A stretch of 64,000 bases of DNA from Pseudomonadota bacterium (lineage in GTDB: Bacteria > Pseudomonadota > Gammaproteobacteria > Steroidobacterales > Steroidobacteraceae): NCBI GenBank assembly GCA_016713725.1, contig JADJOO010000013.1:62001-126000 (forward strand). Direction: 5' to 3'. Under the pieces are notes generated by a model. That model was not told the DNA's origin and did not search any database. It saw nothing but the letters and a program-made list of their open reading frames with translations. The translations under genes and the position numbers were made by a program. This document shows, piece by piece, positions 26,613-35,293 of the stretch. The first letter of the stretch is position 1. Each line of letters starts with the position of its first letter.

Positions 26613-27614
26613 TTATAGTTTACCTTCCATCGCCTGCAACTGGTCGATCGTGATCCCGACCTGCGGGTGACCGCCAAAGACCGTGCCGAGCTTGCCGTTC
26701 TGGAAGTGCTTCCACGCGAGTTCATAGGCACTCTTCGGCAGCGGCAGGTAACCGACCTCGCTCACCAGCTGGCCGTTCGTCAGCATGAACTGCACGAACT
26801 CGCGGACCTCGGGACGCTTGGCAGACGTTTCACGCACGTAGACGAACAGCGGGCGCGACAGCGGGTCGTAGGTGCCATTGGTCACGTTCTCGAGGCTGGG
26901 ACTGACAGGACCCTTGCCGTTGTCGATCGCCACCGCCGTCAGCTTGTCCTTGTGTGCGGCGTAGTAGGCATAGCCGAAGTAGCCGAGCGCGTTCTTGTTG
27001 CTCTCGACACCCTGCACCAGCGTGTTGTCGTCTTCGCTTGCGGTGAAATCACCGCGGCTCGCCTTGGACTTGCCGTTCACCGCCTCGGTGAAGTAGTCGA
27101 ACGTGCCCGAGTCGGCGCCCGGCCCGAACAGCATCAGCTTTTCCTTCGGGAACTTGGGGTTGACCTGGTTCCAGCTCGTGATGCGGCCCTGCGCGGCCGG
27201 TTCCCACATCTTCCTGAGCTCGGCGACGGTCATCGACTTCGCCCAGGTGTTGGCGGGATTGACCACGACCGTCAGCGCGTCGAACGCCACCGGCACTTCC
27301 ATGTACTTGATGCCGGCCTTGCGGCAGGCTTCCATTTCAGCCACCAGGATCGGCCGCGAGGCGTTCGCCATGTCCGTCTCGCCGCGGCAGAATTTCTTGA
27401 AACCGCCGCCGGTGCCCGAAACGCCAACCGTCACGCGGACCTTGCCCCGCTTCTGGATCTGGAACTCTTCGGCGTAAGCCTCGGAGATCGGGAACACCGT
27501 GCTGGAGCCGTCGATCTTGATCGCGGCCTGCGCATCGGCGCGCCCAGGCGCGCCGAAGGCCAGAAGGCCGAGCGCGAGGGCCGGGAGGGTGATCTGCTGC
27601 CAGGAAAGCTTCAT
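26613..27614 (-). CDS. pstS: Periplasmic phosphate-binding protein PstS
   Basis: The 333-residue substrate-binding protein captures phosphate for PstCAB. A signal peptide (MKLSWQQITLPALALGLLAF) ends near ADAQA. The mature N-terminus AIKIDGSSTVFPISEAYAEE contains the phosphate-binding Ser-Ser-Thr motif, and SGTGGGFKKFCRGETDMANA supplies further ligands. The ATG at 27614 was chosen because AGAGGA lies 8 nt upstream and the signal peptide follows. Upstream in-frame sequence is untranslated. The Pho box at 27689-27706 lies 75 bp before the start. Confidence 0.96.
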   Translation of the reverse strand: MKLSWQQITLPALALGLLAFGAPGRADAQAAIKIDGSSTVFPISEAYAEEFQIQKRGKVRVTVGVSGTGGGFKKFCRGETDMANASRPILVAEMEACRKAGIKYMEVPVAFDALTVVVNPANTWAKSMTVAELRKMWEPAAQGRITSWNQVNPKFPKEKLMLFGPGADSGTFDYFTEAVNGKSKASRGDFTASEDDNTLVQGVESNKNALGYFGYAYYAAHKDKLTAVAIDNGKGPVSPSLENVTNGTYDPLSRPLFVYVRETSAKRPEVREFVQFMLTNGQLVSEVGYLPLPKSAYELAWKHFQNGKLGTVFGGHPQVGITIDQLQAMEGKL

Positions 27615-27688
27615 GAAAGGCATCCTCTGCTGTGGGTCGGTCCAGGGACGGGCGCCCCTGTTCATGCCGCGCAGTCTGCCGCGCCACT

Positions 27689-27706
27689 GTGACAGCCATG
27701 TGACAA
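27689..27706 (-). promoter_or_regulatory. Pho box of pstS
   Basis: On the minus strand TTGTCAC, ATGG, CTGTCAC matches the PhoB site (two CTGTCAT-like 7-mers with a 4-bp spacer). It lies 75-92 bp before the pstS start in the divergent pstS-dapE gap. Confidence 0.85.
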
Positions 27707-27806
27707 ACGCGCCGTTACTGCAAGTGCTTGATCCGATGAGCTTCTGTGGCTTTAATGCCGGACCCGGCCCGGGTCCTGCTCCGATTCCAAAGGCGAACCC
27801 AGCGCG

Positions 27807-28934
27807 ATGTCCCCGACCCTTACCCTGACCGAAGACCTGCTGCGCCGGCCCTCCGTGAGCCCTGAGGATCACGGTTGCATGGATGTCATCTGCGCCCGGC
27901 TCGAACCGCTCGGGTTCAGCAACGAAAGGCTGCGATTCGGTCCGGTCGAGAATCTCTGGTCACGACGCGGCAATGGCAGCCCGGTGCTCTGCTTCGCCGG
28001 TCACACGGACGTCGTGCCGACCGGCCCGCGCGAAGACTGGCGCACCGATCCCTTCGAGCCCGTGATCGTCGATGGCGTGCTGTATGCGCGTGGCGCCGCC
28101 GACATGAAGAGCAGCCTCGCAGCCATGGTGACGGCCACCGAGCGGTTCATCGCGCAGCATCCAGACCACGCGGGCTCGCTCGCGTTCCTGTTCACCAGCG
28201 ACGAAGAAGGCCCATCGGTCGACGGCACGCGCAAGGTGATGGAAGTGCTCGAAGCGCGCCACGAGAAGATCGACTGGTGCGTGGTCGGCGAGCCGACCAG
28301 CGCCGACGCGCTGGGCGACACCATCAAGGTAGGACGTCGCGGCTCGCTCTCCGGTCGCCTGACAGTGCACGGCGTGCAGGGTCACATCGCCTATCCGCAC
28401 CTCGCCGACAACCCGGTCCACGGTTTCGCGCCAGCGCTCGCGGAACTGGTCGCAACGCACTGGGATGAAGGCAATGAGTTTTTCCAGCCGACCACGTTCC
28501 AGGTTTCGAACATCGCAGCCGGCACCGGTGCGCCCAACGTCGTGCCCGGCGAATTGAAGTCTCGCTTCAACTTGCGTTTTTCGACGGAACAGACCGTCGA
28601 GAAGCTGCAGCAGCGCGTGCTTGCAGTGCTCGACCGTCACCGTGTGAAGTATTCGCTGGAGTGGTTCGTCTCCGGCCTCCCCTTCCTGACTCGCCCCGGC
28701 ACGCTGACCGCAGTCGTGGAGCAGGCCGTGCGCGAGACCATGGGGCGCAGCCCTGCACTATCGACGACCGGCGGCACCTCCGACGGGCGCTTCATCGCGC
28801 CGACCGGTGCGCAGGTGGTGGAACTCGGCGTCATCAACGCAACGATCCACAAGGTGAACGAGTGCGTGCGGGTCGAGGACATCGATGCGCTCAGCCTCGC
28901 CTACGAGCGGATCATGGAGCTGCTGCTGACCTGA
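27807..28934 (+). CDS. dapE: Succinyl-diaminopimelate desuccinylase
   Basis: DapE, a di-zinc M20-family hydrolase of 375 residues (same length as E. coli), releases LL-diaminopimelate from its N-succinyl form. Metal and catalytic residues are in CFAGHTDVVPTGP (His, Asp), ARGAADMKSSLAAMV, TSDEEGPSVDGT (Glu pair) and the C-terminal STTGGTSDGRFIAP. The lid domain sits between. The gene is divergent from pstS and converges with dsbB across a 480-bp structured gap. Confidence 0.96.
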   Translation: MSPTLTLTEDLLRRPSVSPEDHGCMDVICARLEPLGFSNERLRFGPVENLWSRRGNGSPVLCFAGHTDVVPTGPREDWRTDPFEPVIVDGVLYARGAADMKSSLAAMVTATERFIAQHPDHAGSLAFLFTSDEEGPSVDGTRKVMEVLEARHEKIDWCVVGEPTSADALGDTIKVGRRGSLSGRLTVHGVQGHIAYPHLADNPVHGFAPALAELVATHWDEGNEFFQPTTFQVSNIAAGTGAPNVVPGELKSRFNLRFSTEQTVEKLQQRVLAVLDRHRVKYSLEWFVSGLPFLTRPGTLTAVVEQAVRETMGRSPALSTTGGTSDGRFIAPTGAQVVELGVINATIHKVNECVRVEDIDALSLAYERIMELLLT

Positions 28935-28973
28935 CGACCCGCGGCCCGCTGCTGCGGCCGATCCAGGCGCCTC

Positions 28974-29361
28974 CCCCCGAGCTTGGAAAGGCAGACACGC
29001 GCTCGGGGGAAGGCCCCGGATCAGTCGCATGTGCGAGGCGGCGCCTGAGCGGCTCGTCGGGCAGAAGCGCGAGCCGGCAATAGCGGCTACTGGCTCAGGC
29101 CCGACGACCCGCACGGCGCAAGTAGCCGGTCGGGTGCAGAGGCTCCAGGCGTCAGGTGGGGGGGGCCGGGGGGGGGGCCGAGGGGGGGGGGACGGCCTGG
29201 CTCGGAGTCCGGTGACGTTGCGTGCGCCGTGCGATCTTTTCCGCTGCGCGGAAAAGGTCCTCAGGCGCGGTGTATCAGGCGTTCAATCCGGCATGTCCTG
29301 GCGCGCGCGTGTCTGCCTTTCCAAGCGCGACAGGACATGCCGGATTGGACGCCAGGACCTT
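28974..29361. repeat. Structured intergenic region with interleaved inverted repeats
   Basis: This 482-bp gap between converging dapE and dsbB has no credible gene. It holds a hairpin CCCCCGAG (28974) with CTCGGGGG (29002), and a perfect 9-bp hairpin at 29236-29256 (CTTTTCCGC / GCGGAAAAG). A 22-of-23-bp inverted repeat pairs 29278-29300 with 29331-29353 and is extended by AAGGTCCT / AGGACCTT (29254, 29354). The loop of that repeat (29305-29325) is the exact inverse of the loop of the first hairpin (28982-29002, 21 bp). Three long G tracts lie between. Confidence 0.65.
29158..29191 (+). repeat. Three poly-G tracts
   Basis: Runs of 8, 10 and 10 G (29158-29165, 29168-29177, 29182-29191) are separated by CC or CCGA. 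The stretch could form a G-quadruplex on the plus strand, or may hold miscounted homopolymers. Confidence 0.7.
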
Positions 29362-29416
29362 CACCAGCGCTTCGCACGACCCATCGCCGAAGCGGATGAC
29401 ACGTGCGAACGCGGAC

Positions 29417-29938
29417 TCAGCGCTTGCGCCAGTTCGCGAACAGGCCGAGCACAGCGAGACCGAGCAGGTTGAGCAGTACCCAGAACGGCATGCTGAAGCC
29501 GAGGAACCGCCAGGTGACCTTGGCGCACTCCCCCGACCCGCTCAGCACCTTGCCCAGCACTTCATGCAGTGGCAGCACGTCCATCATGTACTCGAGGCTT
29601 GCGCCGCATTCCGCGACCGCGCCTGCCGGAGCATTGATGACGTAAATGTGGCGGGCCGCGACGCCGACACCCGCCAGTGCGACAAGCACGATCAGCGCGC
29701 CGTAGCCGCGCCGCACCCCGGCGCTGGCAGGGTTGTGCAGCCAGGCGAGCAGGAACAGCACGCCGGTCGTTATCACCGCGACCCGCTGCAGGATGCAGAG
29801 CGGGCACGGTTCTTCGCGCAATCCGTACTGGACGAACAGCGCGTAGGCCATCAGGCCCGCACACCAGAGGAAGCCCGCGAGATTCATCGTGCGGGACTGC
29901 AGCCACCAGGGCTGGCTGGAATCGAAAGTAAGGTTCAA
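29417..29938 (-). CDS. dsbB: Disulfide bond formation protein B
   Basis: DsbB is the inner-membrane quinone reductase that reoxidises DsbA. The 173-residue protein has four membrane segments. The first periplasmic Cys pair is the motif EEPCPLCILQRV (Cys about residues 44 and 47). A second pair is formed by the Cys in VAECGASLEYMM and SGSGECAKVTWRF. Length fits the family (about 176). It starts 31 bp after the second phoU on the same strand. Confidence 0.94.
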   Translation of the reverse strand: MNLTFDSSQPWWLQSRTMNLAGFLWCAGLMAYALFVQYGLREEPCPLCILQRVAVITTGVLFLLAWLHNPASAGVRRGYGALIVLVALAGVGVAARHIYVINAPAGAVAECGASLEYMMDVLPLHEVLGKVLSGSGECAKVTWRFLGFSMPFWVLLNLLGLAVLGLFANWRKR

Positions 29939-29969
29939 ACGCGCACTCCGCGTCCAGGGAACGGTCTCT

Positions 29970-30716
29970 TCAGCCCTCGTCGGCCTGCTTGGACGCGCGA
30001 GCCGCGACGATCTGGCGCTCGACGTCCTCGATCGACAGGTGGCGGATGTCCTTGCCCAGCACCATGTAGACCACGTATTCGCAGATATTCTTGGCGTGAT
30101 CGCCCACGCGCTCGAGCGCGCGCGCGAGGCTCAGGATGTCCAGCGTCCGCCGGATCGCCCGCGGGTCTTCCATCATGAACGTGATGCACTGGCGCTGCAG
30201 CACCTCGTACTCTTCGTCGATCCCGCGATCGCGTCGGGCCACGTTGAGCGCCGCCCCGGTGTCGAGACGGGCGAAGGCATCGAGCGCGCCGTGCACCATG
30301 TCGGCAACGAGTTCGTCGATGTGCTTCAGCTCGCGGTACCTATCGGCCGTGCGATCGGACTTGGACAGGCGCGCCGCGGCGTGCCCGAGTTTCTCAGTCT
30401 CGTCGCCGATGCGCTCGAGGTCGGTGATGGTCTTGATGACCGCCACGATCAGGCGGAGGTCCGAGGCGGTAGGTGCACGCGTGGCGAGGACGCGGCTGCA
30501 ATCTTCATCGATCGCAACTTCCATCGCGTTGACCTTGTGATCCTGGCGGGCGACCTCCTCGCCAAGGCGACTATCCCCGCCCACGATCGCCTTCACGCCG
30601 TTCTGGAGCTGCTGTTCGACGAGGCCACCCATCTGCAGCACGCCCGTCCGGATGCCTTCCAGTTCGGCGTTGTAGCGGCTGTGGATGTGGTGAGAAAGGT
30701 CGGAGGTGTCCATCAC
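29970..30716 (-). CDS. phoU: PhoU paralogue (unlinked to pst)
   Basis: The 248-residue protein has two PhoU repeats, with metal motifs TDLERIGDETEKLGHAA (about residue 100) and LERVGDHAKNICEYVVYMV (about 205). It looks closer in length and end (LGKDIRHLSIEDVER) to standard E. coli-like PhoU than the pst-linked copy. A GTG at 30716 (or ATG at 30713) follows GGGAGA. It lies between the Pho-regulated porin and dsbB. Two PhoU copies in one phosphate block suggest divided roles, for example one on PhoR and one on Pst. That is inference. Confidence 0.93.
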   Translation of the reverse strand: MMDTSDLSHHIHSRYNAELEGIRTGVLQMGGLVEQQLQNGVKAIVGGDSRLGEEVARQDHKVNAMEVAIDEDCSRVLATRAPTASDLRLIVAVIKTITDLERIGDETEKLGHAAARLSKSDRTADRYRELKHIDELVADMVHGALDAFARLDTGAALNVARRDRGIDEEYEVLQRQCITFMMEDPRAIRRTLDILSLARALERVGDHAKNICEYVVYMVLGKDIRHLSIEDVERQIVAARASKQADEG

Positions 30717-30795
30717 GGTAATTGATCTCCCGAAGCTGCCGTCTTGTACAGGACGGCCCGGGCTGAAACAAGTTCAACCGGGCCCGCAAGAAAAA

Positions 30796-30856
30796 ACCCT
30801 CCCCGCGCCCTCGCCGGGGAATCTGGCGAGGGGACCCTTGCGGGCCAGGGGAGGGT
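30796..30856 (-). terminator. Terminator of the porin gene
   Basis: On the minus strand nested stems (30848-30856 with 30796-30804; 30825-30832 with 30808-30815) are followed directly by TTTTTTC. This is a strong intrinsic terminator about 20 bp after the porin stop. Confidence 0.85.
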
Positions 30857-30873
30857 CCAGCCGGCGCGGCGGG

Positions 30874-32256
30874 TCAGAACTTGTAGTTCAGGTCCAGCTG
30901 CAGCCGGTCGTAGTCAAGCTCGAGTCCCACGTCCTTGTTCAGCGTGTTCAGGAAGTACGTGGCGTTCATGGTGAAGTTCTTGACCGGGGCATAACCGGCC
31001 TTGAGTACCCAGCCTTCCGAGTCCGTTGTGCCGTTGCCGAAGTCCGAGTCGATCCACTGGGCGAACAGCGCATCCTTGTCGATCGCCTGGTAGAACAGCC
31101 CCGCCTCCCAGGTCCTGGCGTCGCTGGCCTTGCCGACCATCGCACCAACGGCATACGCGGTGTCGTACTCGACGTCGTCCGCGAGGTTGCGGGCATAGTT
31201 GGCCCAGAACGTGACCGGCAGGTTGGCCACGGTAACACCCATCTGCGCGCCCACCTCGAAGATGTCGTAGCCGTAGGTCAGCAGGTTCGTCGTGCTCGTG
31301 CCAATGCGGAAGGTCGAGTTGCCGTTCGCGTTGTTCGCGTAGAGCGGCGAGTTGCTCTGGCAGGCGCCGCACTCGTAATAGTTCGCCGCGAGCACGGTCT
31401 GCCCGCCCAGCAGCGGGAACTTCATGCCTGCCTGCAGTCCGAAAATGTTGGCGTCGGAATTCTCGCCGTTCGGGTTCGCGTTGTATTGCTCATTGAACCA
31501 CCAGCCGTAGGCGGTGCCAAAGAACATGCCGCGGTCGATCTTGACGGCGCCGCCTTCCGGGTTGAAGTCGCCGTCGAAGAACAGGCTCTGGCCAGGCTTG
31601 AAGATCGGGTTGGCCTGCTTGCCGAGCAGCAGGTTGCCGCCCTGCATGAATTTCCAGTCGATATAGCCCATGTCGAGGCCGATCGACTTGCGGGTGCCGG
31701 AGCTGCCCAGCGTCTGGTTCGACGAACGTGGATCGTCGCCGCCCGTGGCGAACAGCAGGGTCCCCTTGACGTTGTCGGTCGCCTTGAAGTCGAAACCCAG
31801 TCGTGCGCGGATGCGATGGCGATAGCGGTCGGCCGCGTCGTCGACGTAGGCAGGCACGGTCGGGGTGGCAGCGACCACGCGCTCCGTCCAGATGTTCTCG
31901 GATCGGTAACGGAGGTCGCCGCGGCCTTTGATCTTCGTGGCCCAGTCGGCGCCCTTCACCTTGGCGATCTCGTTCGAAGCGACCGCGCCTTCTTCGCGCA
32001 GCTCCCTGGTCTGGGACTTCAGGTAGTCCATTTCCGCCTCGCGGCGGTCGGCCAGCGCCTGCAGTTCAGAATTCTGCGTCTTGAGTTCGGCATTGGCGGA
32101 CTCGAGACGATTCAGACGCTCGGCGAGCGCCTGCATCTGCGACTGGATGGACTGGACCTCGGCCTTGGTGGCCACGCCCTTGGTCTGCGCGGAAGCGTCC
32201 GCGGCACTGAGCGCCAGTGCGGCGGCGACGGCGGTCGCAAGCACGGTCGATTTCAC
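30874..32256 (-). CDS. Phosphate-selective porin (OprP/OprO-like)
   Basis: The 460-residue outer-membrane porin has a signal peptide (MKSTVLATAVAAALALSAADASA). A coiled-coil segment follows (about residues 33-90, VQSIQSQMQALAERLNRLES). The rest is a beta-barrel with many aromatic girdle residues and ends in Phe (LQLDLNYKF). The N-terminal coiled coil plus porin barrel fits the OprP/OprO group. The triple Pho box before the gene and phoBR beside it point to phosphate uptake across the outer membrane. Selectivity for phosphate or polyphosphate is inferred from context. Confidence 0.85.
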   Translation of the reverse strand: MKSTVLATAVAAALALSAADASAQTKGVATKAEVQSIQSQMQALAERLNRLESANAELKTQNSELQALADRREAEMDYLKSQTRELREEGAVASNEIAKVKGADWATKIKGRGDLRYRSENIWTERVVAATPTVPAYVDDAADRYRHRIRARLGFDFKATDNVKGTLLFATGGDDPRSSNQTLGSSGTRKSIGLDMGYIDWKFMQGGNLLLGKQANPIFKPGQSLFFDGDFNPEGGAVKIDRGMFFGTAYGWWFNEQYNANPNGENSDANIFGLQAGMKFPLLGGQTVLAANYYECGACQSNSPLYANNANGNSTFRIGTSTTNLLTYGYDIFEVGAQMGVTVANLPVTFWANYARNLADDVEYDTAYAVGAMVGKASDARTWEAGLFYQAIDKDALFAQWIDSDFGNGTTDSEGWVLKAGYAPVKNFTMNATYFLNTLNKDVGLELDYDRLQLDLNYKF

Positions 32257-32343
32257 GGTGATCCCTTTTCGGTGGTTTGATTGTCGGTTGCGGCTGTGCC
32301 CGAATCGAGCGCGTGAGCACTCACCCGGCGTTCTGCTGCCGAC

Positions 32344-32388
32344 GTTTTACGCCGGGCATGTGACAGGTAGATTACAGTCAGGCGACAG
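32344..32388 (-). promoter_or_regulatory. Triple Pho box and promoter of the porin
   Basis: On the minus strand CTGTCGC, CTGA, CTGTAAT, CTAC, CTGTCAC gives three 7-mers at exact 11-bp steps (32382, 32371, 32360). Ten bases after the last one is TAAAAC (32344-32349), a plausible -10 box. This is the layout of PhoB-activated promoters. Confidence 0.85.
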
Positions 32389-32485
32389 AATTGCTGCATC
32401 CAGCAGCCCCGGAACATGCAACCTGCGTTCAGTTGCAATCGGGTGATATCGCATCGAGGCCGCGGTCGCGCGCGGGGCAGCAATG

Positions 32486-33811
32486 TCACCGAAGTTGCGT
32501 GGCCCCGGCCCCCGGACTTTCCCGACACTGGACTCGCGCAGGCGGGAAATGGCACGTGAACGTGCTGCCCTTGCCCTCGTCGCTGGTGATCTCGAGCTGC
32601 GCGCCGTGCCGCTGGAGCGCGTGCTTGACGATCGCGAGTCCGAGCCCGGAGCCGCCCAGCTTGCGCGAACGGCCCGCGTCGACACGGTAGAAGCGCTCGG
32701 TGAGCCGGGGGATATGGGAAGCAGGGATGCCGATGCCCGTGTCGTTGACCGCGACGTGGCTGCCGAGGCCGTCCGTCCAGTAGCGCACTGACACCCTGCC
32801 TGCCGTTGGCGTGTACTTTACCGCGTTCATGATCAGGTTCTGGAAGATCGAGTGCAGTTCAGGTTCGGCCCCGAGCAGCAGCGCGTCCGATTCCAGGTGC
32901 AGGTCGAACTGTGACGGCCGTTCGGGGCGCGCGAGGACTTCCTTGCGCATCAACGCCAGCAACCCCGCCACGTCGACGGGCTCCCTTTCCGCCTCGCTGC
33001 TGCCGGCTTCGAGACGCGACAGCTCCAGCAGGTCGGAGACGATTCCGTGCATGCGTTCGGACTGCCGCTGCATCTCGCGCACGGGCTCGCGCCAGCCCTC
33101 GTCCAGGACCGGGTCCTCGGCGAGCGTATCGAGATAGCCACGCACCACGGTCAGTGGCGAGCGCAGTTCGTGCGAAGCATTGGCCACGAAATCCCGGCGC
33201 ATGCTTTCGAGCCGCGCTTCGCTGGTGACGTCGCGGACGATCAGCAACTGCAGGTCGCGCCCGCTGGTGGTGATGAGGTTGAAGGCGAACCAGCGATCAC
33301 CGAGGTTCGGCATGTGGAGACGAGGTCCCGGACCCTTGCCGCCTCCGGCTACGTATTCCACGAACTGCGGCTGCCGGATCAGGTTGTCGATGCGGATGCC
33401 GTAGTCGAGCTTGCGGCGCAATCCAAGCCAGTCCGCCGCGGTCGGATTGAACCAGAGAATCTCGCGCGTGGGTCCGAGCAGGATGGCGCCGTCCGGCATC
33501 GCCGACGTCATGCGCCGCAACTCCCGCAGCAGCGTGAGCGCGCGGCGCTTATGGAATCGCTTGCGCTGGTAGAGCCGGTTGGCGATGGCCACCGTATTGC
33601 CCCACAGGCCAGCCATGTTCGGTGGCTTGAGGATGCTGCGCAGGCGCAGCCATTGCTCGAAACGGATCAGATTGCGCGCCTGCCAGGCGACGATCGCGGC
33701 CAGGTACAGCGAGGCAACCAACCCCGGTCGATCGATTATCCAACCGCAAGCCAGGGCCACCAGCAGGCCGCCGAAGATACCGAGGAGATGCTGCCAGGCA
33801 GGTCGGGACAA
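32486..33811 (-). CDS. phoR: PhoR, phosphate sensor histidine kinase
   Basis: The 441-residue kinase has two N-terminal membrane segments, a PAS domain (about 95-200, DGAILLGPTREILWFN) and a HisKA box NASHELRSPLTVVRGYLD (His about 215). The ATPase boxes are NLIMNAVKYTP, DTGIGIPASHI and GSGLGLAIVKHAL. It phosphorylates PhoB when phosphate is scarce. It starts 33 bp after phoB. The layout with a short N-terminus and no large periplasmic domain is typical of PhoR. Confidence 0.94.
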   Translation of the reverse strand: MSRPAWQHLLGIFGGLLVALACGWIIDRPGLVASLYLAAIVAWQARNLIRFEQWLRLRSILKPPNMAGLWGNTVAIANRLYQRKRFHKRRALTLLRELRRMTSAMPDGAILLGPTREILWFNPTAADWLGLRRKLDYGIRIDNLIRQPQFVEYVAGGGKGPGPRLHMPNLGDRWFAFNLITTSGRDLQLLIVRDVTSEARLESMRRDFVANASHELRSPLTVVRGYLDTLAEDPVLDEGWREPVREMQRQSERMHGIVSDLLELSRLEAGSSEAEREPVDVAGLLALMRKEVLARPERPSQFDLHLESDALLLGAEPELHSIFQNLIMNAVKYTPTAGRVSVRYWTDGLGSHVAVNDTGIGIPASHIPRLTERFYRVDAGRSRKLGGSGLGLAIVKHALQRHGAQLEITSDEGKGSTFTCHFPPARVQCRESPGAGATQLR

Positions 33812-33844
33812 GCGCTGCGATCCTCAGTCCGTCGGTCGACCCGC

Positions 33845-34539
<695 letters not shown>

Positions 34540-34575
34540 GACTGGTCCAGTTGCGGTGTATGCCATTGCAGGCGC

Positions 34576-34609
34576 ATTACATGCGCCAATTATGACAGTC
34601 CCGTGACGA
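34576..34609 (-). promoter_or_regulatory. Pho box and promoter of phoB
   Basis: On the minus strand TCGTCAC, GGGA, CTGTCAT (34609 to 34592) is a 7-4-7 PhoB site. Ten bases further is TGTAAT (34581-34576), a good -10 box. The site overlaps the end of tsaB and implies autoregulation of phoBR. Confidence 0.8.
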
Positions 34610-35293
34610 CCGGCCGTGCGGGACGCGCGACATCGTCACGAATGTAGACCGGCAGCGCCTCGGTCGCATCCACGCCTTCACCTTGCCGCAACATGCGCTC
34701 GCCGAGGCGCGCAATTGCATCGGCGCGTGGATACACGCCCACGCGGTGGCTGAGTCCGGCGGATTCGAGCCGGGCCTGCAGTGCCGGAAACCGCACGATG
34801 CCGTTGCCCGCAAAGCAGGTGACGCTGGGCGGCGGCTGCACGCTGGTTTCGGGCCCGACCGTTTCCGCGGTCAGCACGATGGGCGCGCACGGAGCGTCGG
34901 GATCGAATCGATAGCATCCCCAGTACACCTCTTTCATGCGTGCGTCGTTGCAGACGAGGATGCCATCAGGGGAAGAGCCGGAAGGACAGGAAGTGGAGGA
35001 AGGGGCGGAAGGGGCGGAGGGACAGGAAGGGGAGGAGCGAGTCCCTGCATTACGCCCGCCGCGATCCGCAATCCAGTGAAGCCACCGGGTCCGCGACCGA
35101 ACGCGAGTCCGTCGAGGTCCTTGAGCTTGCAGCCCGCTTCCGTCAACAACTCGTCGATCATCGGCAGGATGAGGTCGGCGTGGCCGCGTTCCGTCACGAT
35201 GAACCGCTGGCGGACCTCGCCGCTGGACCACAGCAGTGCGGCCGAACAAGCCTCGGTCGAAGTGTCGATCGCCAGCACGCGGAGCTGCTTCAT
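34590..35293 (-). CDS. tsaB: TsaB, tRNA t6A modification factor (frameshifted, odd middle)
   Basis: TsaB works with TsaD and TsaE to make N6-threonylcarbamoyladenosine in tRNA. The first frame has the ASKHA start LRVLAIDTSTEACSAALLW and GRGPGGFTGLRIAAGVMQGL. The second frame resumes PDGILVCNDARMKEVYWGCY and runs to the end, for about 234 residues in total (E. coli 231). Between them the expected LALG...LPVVGVSTL-type segment is replaced by a Pro/Leu-rich stretch (LAPPLPVPPPLPPLPPLPV) encoded by a G/A-rich tract at 34968-35044. The frame breaks at the end of that tract. The ATG overlaps the helicase stop. Confidence 0.85.
34968..35044 (+). repeat. Purine-rich low-complexity tract inside tsaB
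   Basis: On the plus strand imperfect repeats of GGAAGGGGC, GGAGGGACA and GGAAGTGGA fill 77 bp, nearly all G and A. The strand asymmetry could favour triplex or G-quadruplex structure. The tract replaces conserved tsaB sequence. Confidence 0.6.

Noticed and set aside
28935..29416. CRISPR array in the repeat-rich gap
   Set aside because: The repeats are inverted and of different sequence, not regularly spaced direct repeats. No cas genes are present.
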